From contig NZ_MKKH01000011.1 of NCBI RefSeq assembly GCF_001942335.1, forward strand, positions 124,001 to 188,000: DNA of 64,000 nt, in the 5' to 3' direction. The notes below the pieces were generated by a model that was not told the origin of the DNA, made no database searches, and saw only the letters and a list, made by a program, of their open reading frames with translations. Of the stretch, positions 57,438 to 64,000 are shown piece after piece. The first letter of the stretch is position 1. Each line of letters starts with the position of its first letter. Source of the DNA: Cellulosimicrobium sp. CUA-896 (GTDB taxonomy: Bacteria; Actinomycetota; Actinomycetes; Actinomycetales; Cellulomonadaceae). The translations under genes and the position numbers were made by a program.

Positions 57438-58820
57438 TCAGTTGTGGGCGTGCAGAGGCTTGCCGGCCAGTGCCAGGTGCGCCTCTCCGAGTGCCTCGTT
57501 CTGGGTGGGGTGGGCGTGGACCAGGGCGGCGACGTCCTCGGGGTACGCCTCCCAGCCCACGATGAGCTGGCTCTCGCCGACGAGCTCGCCGACGCGCGAA
57601 CCGATCATGTGCACGCCGACGACGGGGCCGCCCTTGCGGCGCACGAGCTTGACGAACCCGCTCGTCGCGAGGATCTTGCTGCGACCGTTGCCGGCGAGGT
57701 TGTACTCGAGGGTCTCGACGGCGTCCTCGCCGTAGGACCGTCGTGCGTCGGCCTCGGTGAGACCGACCGACGCGACCTCCGGGTCGCAGTAGGTGACGCG
57801 CGGGATCGACGACTCGACGACCGGCGACGGGTCCAGCCCGGCGATCTGCTCGGCGAGGAAGATGCCCTGCGCGAAGCCGCGGTGCGCGAGCTGGAGGCCG
57901 GGGACGACGTCGCCCGCGGCCCACACGTTGCCGACGCCGGTGTGCAGCCGCTCGTCCACGACGACGAAGCCGCGGTCGAGCCGGACGCCCTGCTCCTCGA
58001 ACCCGAGGTCCGCCGTGCGGGGCCTGCGCCCGACGGCGACGAGCAGCAGGTCCGCGTCGAAGGTCTTCCCGGACTCGAGCGTGACCGTCACGCCCGAGGC
58101 GGTCTCCTTGACGCCGGCGAACCGGTCGCCGAGGGAGAAGCCGATGCCGCGCTTGCGGAAGGCGCGCTCGAGCGCCTTCGAGAGCGCCACGTCCTCGTGC
58201 GGGACGAGGTGGTCGAGCGCCTCGACGATCTGGACCTCGGCCCCGAAGGAGCGCCACACGCTCGCGAACTCCGACCCGATGACGCCGCCGCCCAGGACGA
58301 CGACGGACGACGGCACGCGGTCGAGCTGCAGCGCCTGGTCGGACGTGATGACGCGCCCGCCGATCTCCAGACCGGGCAGCGAGCGGGACGTGGATCCGGT
58401 GGCGAGGACCACGTGGCGGCCCGTCCAGCGGGTCCCGTCGACCTCGACGGTGTCCGGTGCCACGAGCCGGCCGTGGCCCTCCACGACGGTGATGCCGCGC
58501 GCGGCGACGAGCCCCTGCAGGCCCTTGTACAGGCCTGCCACCACGTCGTCCTTGTAGCGGTTGACGCCGGCCATGTCGACGCCGTCGAACGTGCTGCGGA
58601 CGCCGAACCGCTCCCCGTCGCGGGCGCCGTCCGCGAGCTCCGCGGCGTGCAGCAGCGCCTTGGTGGGGATGCAGCCGCTGTGCAGGCACGTCCCCCCGAC
58701 CTTGCCGGCCTCCACGAGCACGACGTCGAGGCCGAGCTGCGCGGCCCGCAGCGCCGTGGCGTAGCCGGCGCTGCCTCCGCCCAGCACGACGACGTCGGCT
58801 GGTGTGCCGGGATCGGCCAC
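57438..58820 (-). CDS. lpdA: Dihydrolipoamide dehydrogenase (E3)
   Basis: 460 residues. FAD loop VVLGGGSAGYATALRAAQLG, redox cysteines C45 and C50 in GGTCLHSGCIPTK, NAD loop VVVLGGGVIGSEFASVW, and the C-terminal HAHPTQNEALGEA with the catalytic His-Glu pair. Reoxidises dihydrolipoamide on E2. GTG start with AAGGAG upstream. First gene of lpd-sucB. Confidence 0.95.
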   Translation of the reverse strand: MADPGTPADVVVLGGGSAGYATALRAAQLGLDVVLVEAGKVGGTCLHSGCIPTKALLHAAELADGARDGERFGVRSTFDGVDMAGVNRYKDDVVAGLYKGLQGLVAARGITVVEGHGRLVAPDTVEVDGTRWTGRHVVLATGSTSRSLPGLEIGGRVITSDQALQLDRVPSSVVVLGGGVIGSEFASVWRSFGAEVQIVEALDHLVPHEDVALSKALERAFRKRGIGFSLGDRFAGVKETASGVTVTLESGKTFDADLLLVAVGRRPRTADLGFEEQGVRLDRGFVVVDERLHTGVGNVWAAGDVVPGLQLAHRGFAQGIFLAEQIAGLDPSPVVESSIPRVTYCDPEVASVGLTEADARRSYGEDAVETLEYNLAGNGRSKILATSGFVKLVRRKGGPVVGVHMIGSRVGELVGESQLIVGWEAYPEDVAALVHAHPTQNEALGEAHLALAGKPLHAHN

Positions 58821-59130
58821 GGACGACTCCTTCAGCAGGGGAGAGCGGTGTCGGACGTCCACGCACGCTGTGGTCGAGCGGGCCTGACGGCGGCGCCGAC
58901 CATGGTGCGCGCACGTCCTGACGGTAGCCATCTTGGCACCTCGGGGACCGCCTCCCCAATCGGACCCGCGGTCCGGCGCTGTGACGATGCAGACAGGCCG
59001 CGGTCAGCCGGGCCGCGCGGCACCCCCGCCGCGGTGGCCCCGTCGGCGGTTGCCTCCCGCGTCCGGCGAGGCCGGCGGCCGTCCCGGTGGCTCCCAGGTT
59101 CCGTCCGGCCGCGACCTGTAGCCTGCCGGT
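58821..59130. other. Intergenic region between lpd and the gene at 59131
   Basis: 310 bases between divergent genes. The right end holds the leaderless -10 of the gene at 59131. No -10/-35 pair was convincing for lpd. No RNA structure or gene is supported. Confidence 0.4.
59119..59124 (+). promoter_or_regulatory. -10 box of the gene at 59131
   Basis: TAGCCT, six bases before the GTG. Confidence 0.5.
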
Positions 59131-59475
59131 GTGTCCCGGCTCTCGCGACTGTTCTCCCGTCGTCCCGCCCCGAGCGCGTCGTCGGCGGGCCCGCCCGCCT
59201 CGACGGGCGAGGCGCGGCGCGCGACGCTCGCGCACCTCGAGGAGTTCGTGCGCACCCGCGTCGGCGTCGAGGCCTACGTCGAGCCCCCGACCCACGACAC
59301 GGGCGCGACGCTCCTGCTCATCGCGACCACGGGCGAGTGGACCCGCCGCCGCGTGCCGGACGAGCGGACGGCCTTCGACGTGGCGGGCTCCCTCGGGATC
59401 CCCGTCTACAACGTCCGCTTCACCGGCTACCCGCAGCGCATGCGCGACTGGAACTCGGCCCAGCGTCGTCGCTGA
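59131..59475 (+). CDS. Conserved hypothetical protein
   Basis: 114 residues. A basic serine/proline-rich start of about 27 residues precedes a compact domain: [68 protein letters not shown]. No domain is recognised, and nothing visible supports an oxidoreductase label sometimes given to similar proteins. Converges on pepA and lies next to lpd. Start chosen from the leaderless box; no SD. Confidence 0.75.
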   Translation: MSRLSRLFSRRPAPSASSAGPPASTGEARRATLAHLEEFVRTRVGVEAYVEPPTHDTGATLLLIATTGEWTRRRVPDERTAFDVAGSLGIPVYNVRFTGYPQRMRDWNSAQRRR

Positions 59476-59499
59476 GCCGAGCTCCGGGCGCGCACGGGG

Positions 59500-61005
59500 T
59501 CAGCGGCCGGCGCGCCCCTCGACCAGACCGAGGAGCGTGCGCACCGCGACGCCGGTGCCGCCCACGGGCGTGTACCCGTGCGCCGCGCCCTCGTTGAACG
59601 CCGGACCGGCGATGTCGAGGTGGGCCCACGGCGTCGACCCCACGAACTCCTGGAGGAACAGCCCGGCAACGAGCATGCCGCCGAACCGGTCGCCGATGTT
59701 CGCGAGGTCCGCGACCTTGGACTTGAGCGACGCCCCCAGCTCCTCGGGCAGCGGCATCGGCCAGAACTGCTCGCCCGCCGCGTCCGCGGCGGCGACGACC
59801 TCGGACCGCACCGCGTCCGCGCCCATGACCGCGGAGACGCGGTTGCCGAGCGCGACCACCTGCGCGCCGGTCAGCGTCGCGACGTCGAGGACCACGTCGG
59901 GCTTCTCCTCGATCGCGGCGACGAGGCCGTCGGCCATGACCGAGCCGGCCCTCGGCGTCCGTGTTGAGCACCTCGACGGTCTTGCCGCCGCGGATCGTGA
60001 TGACGTCGGAGGGGCGCTGCGCCGTGCCCGAGGGCATGTTCTCCGCGAGGCACAGCCAGCCGGTCACCGCGACGGGGAGCCCGAGCCTGGCCGCGGCGAC
60101 GACCGTGCCGAGCACGGCGGCGGCACCGGCCATGTCGGACTTCATGGACTCCATGCCCTTGGCCGGCTTGATCGAGATGCCGCCGGAGTCGAACGTGATG
60201 CCCTTGCCGACCAGGGCGACCTTCGCGGCCGGCCGGGCCGGGGAGTACGTGACCTTCACCAGGCGCGGGCCGCGCGCCGACCCCTGGCCGACGGCGACGA
60301 GGCCGCCGTAGCCGCCGGCGACGAGCGCCTTGTCGTCGAGGACGGTGACCTTGAGGCCCTTGCGCCCGCGTCCTTGACGGCCTGCTTCGCGACGTCGGCG
60401 AACGCCGCGGGGTACAGGTCGTTGGGGGCGGCGTTGACGAGGTCGCGCGTGGCGTTGACGGCGTCGGCGACGACGCGGGCGCGCTCGACGGCCGCCTTCG
60501 CGGTCGCGCTGCGGGCGTGCGGCGCGAGCACCTCGACCGTCCCCGGCGGGCGCGAGGCCGCGGAGGTCGCGGCCTCCCCGGTGCGGTAGCGCGTGAAGGC
60601 GTAGGCGCCGAGCAGGGCCCCCTCCGCCACGGCTCCGAGCTGCGCGTCGTCCTCGACGGGCAGCGCGACGGCGACGGTCGCGGTCCCGGCGAGGGCGCGG
60701 ACGGCGGCGCCGGCGGCGCGACGCAGCGGCTCCGGCCCGAACGTGCCGTCCGGGCGGCGGGCGCCGAGGCCAACCAGGACGAGCACGTCGGCCTTGAGGT
60801 CGGGCCCGGCGGGGACCTTGCGCACCTCGTCGGCCGCGCCCGTGACGCCGAGCGTCGGGGCCAGGCCCTCGAGCGCGGCGACGACCGGGCGGGGGAGGTC
60901 GTCGCCGAGGATCGCGACGCCGTCCGAGGTCGTGTGGGTGCCGACGACGAGCGCGTCGACCTTGGCACCGGCGGGACTCTTGCTGGAGACGGTCAGTTCA
61001 GCCAC
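59500..61005 (-). CDS. pepA: Leucyl aminopeptidase, two frame breaks
   Basis: 501 residues when corrected. M17 family; cuts N-terminal residues from peptides with two metal ions. [20 protein letters not shown] holds the first lysine and aspartate, [13 protein letters not shown] the second, and NTDAEGR the third. One base is missing near 60362 and one is extra near 59941; the two compensate. The preceding N-terminal domain is in frame from the GTG at 61005, which has TAGCAT seven bases upstream. Confidence 0.93.
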
Positions 61006-61012
61006 AGCGGCG

Positions 61013-61018
61013 ATGCTA
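61013..61018 (-). promoter_or_regulatory. -10 box of pepA
   Basis: TAGCAT on the minus strand, seven bases before the GTG at 61005. Confidence 0.5.
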
Positions 61019-61077
61019 TCCCGCCCGCTCCGCTCGCGGTCGTGGGCACGGATTCCGTCCCGTCCCGCGCGCGCCGG

Positions 61078-61083
61078 TACGCT
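61078..61083 (+). promoter_or_regulatory. -10 box of the gene at 61091
   Basis: TACGCT, seven bases before the GTG; faces the pepA promoter across about 60 bases. Confidence 0.5.
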
Positions 61084-61090
61084 CGGGCCC

Positions 61091-61447
61091 GTGGTCCTCG
61101 CCCTCGTGCTCGTCGTGGTCGCGGCGTGCGTCGCGCTCGCCGCGTGGGCGGTGGTCTTCGTCGTGCAGGACCGCGCGGTCGTGCTGCGTCAGGTGTGGGG
61201 CGGCGCGGTCGTGGAGGGGCTCCTGCTCGTGCAGGGCGTCGTGCTCGGCGTGCTGGGAGCCACGGGCACCGCTCCGTCGGACCCGGTGCTGCTCTGGGGC
61301 TACCTCGTGACCGCCCTCGTCATCCTGCCCGTCGCCGCCCTGTGGGCGTTCGCGGAGCGCACCCGCTGGAGCTCGGTCGTCCTGGCGGTCGCCGCGCTCA
61401 CGGTGGCCTTCCTCGAGTGGCGGCTGTGGCAGATCTGGAACTCGTGA
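61091..61447 (+). CDS. Small membrane protein, four helices
   Basis: 118 residues with hydrophobic segments at about 2-22, 36-54, 63-83 and 90-107, ending LEWRLWQIWNS. No family recognised. Followed after 13 bases by another small membrane protein and then by pyrD, so it probably opens that operon. In-frame codons upstream of the GTG run through pepA antisense and were rejected. Confidence 0.72.
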   Translation: MVLALVLVVVAACVALAAWAVVFVVQDRAVVLRQVWGGAVVEGLLLVQGVVLGVLGATGTAPSDPVLLWGYLVTALVILPVAALWAFAERTRWSSVVLAVAALTVAFLEWRLWQIWNS

Positions 61448-61460
61448 CCCGGAGGACGCG

Positions 61461-61901
61461 ATGAGCGCACCCGGCACCGTCCGGCGCACCGGGACCGGCT
61501 TCGGCCGCGTCCTCGTCGCGGCGTACGGCATCCTCGCCCTCGCCGCGTCGGCGCGCGCGGGCGTCCAGCTCCTGCGCGACTGGCACGAGGCGCCCCTCGC
61601 CTACGCGCTGTCCGCGCTCGCCGCCGCGGTGTACGTGGTGGCGACCGTCGCGCTCGCGCGGGGCGGCCCCACGGCCCGCCGGGTGGCGTGGGCGGCGGTC
61701 GGCTTCGAGCTCGTCGGGGTCCTGGCCGTCGGCACGCTCTCGCTGGTCGACCCGGAGGCGTTCCCGCGCGCGACCGTCTGGTCGGGCTTCGGGAGCGGCT
61801 ACGGCTACGTCCCGCTCGTCCTGCCGTTCGTCGGGCTGTGGTGGCTGTGGCGCACGCGTCCCGACCCGTCCCTGACCCCGACCCCGGAGGACGCCGCGTG
61901 A
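61461..61901 (+). CDS. Membrane protein of unknown function
   Basis: 146 residues, about four membrane helices: RVLVAAYGILALAASARAG, LAYALSALAAAVYVVATVAL, VAWAAVGFELVGVLAVGTLS and GYVPLVLPFVGLWWLW. This is the actinobacterial type often found just before pyrD (recall). GGAGG lies six to seven bases before the ATG. Its stop overlaps the pyrD GTG as GTGA. Confidence 0.8.
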   Translation: MSAPGTVRRTGTGFGRVLVAAYGILALAASARAGVQLLRDWHEAPLAYALSALAAAVYVVATVALARGGPTARRVAWAAVGFELVGVLAVGTLSLVDPEAFPRATVWSGFGSGYGYVPLVLPFVGLWWLWRTRPDPSLTPTPEDAA

Positions 61902-63098
61902 GCAGCCGCCGCCCGTTCCTGTACTCGCTCCTGTTCGACACGGTCCTGCGGCGCATGGACCCCGAGCGTGCGCACGAGGTCGCGTCCGCGGCGATCCGCG
62001 GTGCGGGGAGCGTCCCGCTGCTGCGCGACGTCGTGCAGGGTGCGCTCGCGCCCTACCTGGGCCGCGGCGCGGGCGGACCCGGCAGCGTCGAGGTGCTCGG
62101 CCGGACGTTCCCCGCGCCCTTCGGCCTCGCCGGTGGGTTCGACAAGAACGCACGCGGCGTGCGCGGGCTGACCATGCTGGGCTTCGCGTTCGTCGAGATC
62201 GGCACCGTGACCGCTCACCCTCAGCCGGGCAACGAGAAGCCGCGCCTGTGGCGCGAGCTCGACGTGCGCGGCGTGCGCAACCGGATGGGGTTCAACAACG
62301 AGGGCGCGGCCGCGGCCGCCCGGCGGCTCGAGGCGCTGCGCTCGACCCCCTCCGGGCGCGCCGTCCTCGTCGGCGCGAACATCGGCAAGACGAAGGTCAC
62401 GCCCGCGGCCGGGGCGGCCGGGGACTACGCGACGAGCGCGAGCCTGCTCGCCCCCCTCGCGGACTACCTCGTGGTCAACGTGTCCTCGCCCAACACCCCG
62501 GGCCTGCGCGACCTGCAGGAGGTCGAGTCCCTGCGGCCGATCCTCGTCGCCGTCCGCGAGGCCGCCGACGTCGCGACGCGGGCCGCGGGCGTGGACCGCG
62601 TCCCGCTGCTCGTGAAGATCGCGCCGGACCTCGCCGACGCCGACGTGGACGCGGTGGCCGACCTGGTGGACGAGCTGGACCTCGACGGCGTCGTCGCCGT
62701 GAACACGACGATCGACACGACCGCGGTCCGGGCGGCTGTCGGGTCCGCCGGTCCGCCCGCGCGGGCTCGCGGTGGTCACGCGCCTGCGCGCGCGGCTCGG
62801 GCCCGGGCGGACGATCATCGGCGTCGGCGGCATCACGACCGCGCACGACGCGCGCGACTACCTGCACGCAGGGGCCGACCTCGTGCAGGGGTACACGGGC
62901 TTCCTCTACCAGGGCCCCTTCTGGGCCGCCCGCATCAACCGTTCGCTCGTGCGCCACCCGGAGCCGCGCCTGCACGTCGAGCGGGACGGCGCCGAGGGCA
63001 CGGACGCGCACGGCACGGACCCGCACGGCTCGGACCCGCAGAGCACGGACCTGCAGAGCACGGACCCGCACGGCTCGGACGAGGAGGGACGGCGATGA
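61898..63098 (+). CDS. pyrD: Dihydroorotate dehydrogenase, class 2, one frame break
   Basis: About 400 residues. Quinone-linked enzyme of pyrimidine synthesis at the membrane. An N-terminal membrane-contact helix ([21 protein letters not shown]) marks class 2; [37 protein letters not shown] with the catalytic serine, and IIGVGGIT are family motifs. Near 62737 the frame changes (one base extra or two missing) so that GLSGPP-type sequence is lost. After RHPEPRL, where the enzyme usually ends, a repetitive acidic tail of about 35 residues follows. Confidence 0.92.
62993..63080 (+). repeat. 15-base imperfect tandem repeat in the pyrD tail
   Basis: Six units close to GGCACGGACCCGCAC encode [25 protein letters not shown] and GSDEE. 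Units differ mainly at the first and last codons. Confidence 0.9.
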
Positions 63099-63304
63099 TC
63101 CGCCCGCAGTGGGTCTGGGAGCTCGACGACGCCGAGGGGCGCCCGCTCGCGGAGCCGGTGAGCCCCGTGTTCACGACGCAGTACGACGCCGAGCAGTGGC
63201 TCGGCGAGACGTGGCGGTCCCTCGCCGCCGGCGGGGCGGTGGTCGCGCGCCTGCTCCACGACGGCGCACCGGCCACCGCGCCCGTCGAGCTCCGGGCGGG
63301 CTGA
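63095..63304 (+). CDS. Small conserved hypothetical protein
   Basis: 69 residues: RPQWVWELDDAEGRPLAEP, then FTTQYDAEQWLGETWRSLA and VVARLLHDGAP. No membrane segment. The ATG overlaps the pyrD stop as ATGA, so it is translated with pyrD. Function unknown. Confidence 0.72.
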   Translation: MIRPQWVWELDDAEGRPLAEPVSPVFTTQYDAEQWLGETWRSLAAGGAVVARLLHDGAPATAPVELRAG

Positions 63305-63324
63305 GGCCCGGCGGGCGCGCGGCC

Positions 63325-64000
63325 TCAGCGGGCCACGCGCGCCCAGGCGGCGGCGAGACGGGGCACGGCCCGCTCCAGGTCTCCGGCGGGCGCGAGAAGG
63401 TCAGGCGGAGCCGGTCGGTCGCGCTGCCGTCGGGGGTGAAGGTGGGGCCGGCGTGACGAGCACGCCGTCGGCGGCGGCCGCCGCGGCGACGGCGTGCGCG
63501 AGCGGCGCGCCCAGCCCGGCCCACAGGGATAGCCCGCCGGCGGGCACCGGGACGCGCCATTCCGGGAGGCGTCGGCCAGGAGCCCGAGCACGAGGTCGCG
63601 CTGGGCGCGCAGCGCGGACCGCCGCTGGGCGAGCACGGCGGTGCGGTCGCCCAGGAGCTCGACGACGGCCAGCTGCTCGAGGACGGCGGTCGCGATGTCC
63701 GCGGACTGGCGCGTGCGGGCGAGGCGCGCGACGAGGTCGGGGTGCGCGCGCACCCACCCGACGCGCAGTCCGCCCCAGAAGGACTTGGACGCGGAGCCGA
63801 CCGTCACGACGTACGGGGACGTGCCGTCCCCGGCGAGCGGCGGGGCGACGTCGCCCCCGTCGTCCGCGGGCGTGTCGAGCGAGAGGTCGACGAGCGTCTC
63901 GTCACCGACGACGGTGACCCGGTGCCGCGCCGCCGCCTCGCGCACCCCGGCGCGCTCGTCCGGCGTCAGCGTGTACCCGGTGGGGTTGTGGAAGTCCGGC
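63325..64000 (-). CDS. PLP-dependent aminotransferase (MocR-like), partial, frame broken three times
   Basis: Only the C-terminal part is in the window; the gene runs off the right edge. The aminotransferase fold I motif DFHNPTGYTLTPDE lies at the edge. VTVGSASKSFWGGLRVGW holds the PLP-binding lysine. Downstream, LPEWRVPVPAGGLSLWAGLG, GPTFTPDGSATDRLRLTF and ERAVPRLAAAWARVAR lie in three different frames; one missing base near each of 63566, 63448 and 63386 joins them. The extended sequence resembles GntR/MocR-type regulators with an aminotransferase domain, but an N-terminal HTH is outside the window. Confidence 0.8.
   Translation of the reverse strand, partial: PDFHNPTGYTLTPDERAGVREAAARHRVTVVGDETLVDLSLDTPADDGGDVAPPLAGDGTSPYVVTVGSASKSFWGGLRVGWVRAHPDLVARLARTRQSADIATAVLEQLAVVELLGDRTAVLAQRRSALRAQRDLVLGLLADASRNGASRCPPAGYPCGPGWARRSRTPSPRRPPPTACSSRRPHLHPRRQRDRPAPPDLLAPAGDLERAVPRLAAAWARVAR

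Noticed and set aside
62993-63080. CRISPR-like or tandem repeat array
   Set aside because: Units are 15 bases without spacers and are translated within pyrD. No CRISPR array or cas gene was seen in the window.

Overview
The window reads as chromosomal DNA of a very GC-rich actinobacterium. Codon third positions are almost all G or C, GTG starts are common, and SD-less starts sit 6-7 bases after a TANNNT box. Gene content (DUF3145, DUF3052 and DUF4191 proteins, PucR-type FasR, GlnE with two type I glutamine synthetases, polyphosphate glucokinase) and protein style suggest Micrococcales near Cellulosimicrobium, Isoptericola or Cellulomonas. The genus is inference. No prophage, insertion sequence, CRISPR array or rRNA was seen.

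Layout. 1-8.6 kb: end of dgt, a VOC protein and an AraC-type regulator, dnaG, tRNA-Asn and a CAU tRNA, DUF488, acyltransferase, DUF1206, peptide deformylase and DUF3145. 8.7-13.7 kb: the type II fatty-acid operon fabD-fabH-acpP-fabF behind its PucR-family regulator. 13.8-18.7 kb: a conserved unknown, aceE, DUF3052 and a peroxiredoxin. 18.8-25.1 kb: tRNA-Val, a BrkB-like membrane protein, a PolA-like polymerase, then Nif3, a coiled-coil COG1579 protein and RNase H/phosphatase. 25.1-31.3 kb: yaaA, a tautomerase-fold protein, RNase P RNA, pdxK, ppc and a STAS protein. 31.4-37 kb: ppgK-map, SPOR protein-amidase, panB and nadE. 37-43.2 kb: glnA2-glnE facing glnA1, which has a GlnR-like box. 43.4-47.9 kb: RDD, DUF4191, lipA, an MFS exporter and lipB. 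48-54.5 kb: an accessory block (MarR/MMPL pair, secreted HNH nuclease, Gfo/Idh oxidoreductase, pseudokinase plus membrane protein). 54.5-64 kb: TIGR01777 epimerase, the E2 gene (sucB/dlaT) and lpd, pepA, small membrane proteins, pyrD and part of an aminotransferase.

The genes form linked modules. AceE, the two-lipoyl E2 and Lpd make a 2-oxoacid dehydrogenase, with LipB and LipA supplying its lipoyl groups. Its acetyl-CoA can feed the neighbouring fab operon. GlnE faces its likely target GlnA1. From memory, the order from pepA to the fab operon matches the Rv2213-Rv2245 region of Mycobacterium tuberculosis, so most of the window is a conserved actinobacterial core. The 48-54.5 kb block and the MFS gene between lipA and lipB look like local insertions.

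Quality caveat: at least thirteen genes, several normally essential, need one to three single-base corrections to read through, mostly a missing G or C. This looks like residual sequencing indels rather than gene decay. Coordinates given for those genes span the whole broken reading frame.
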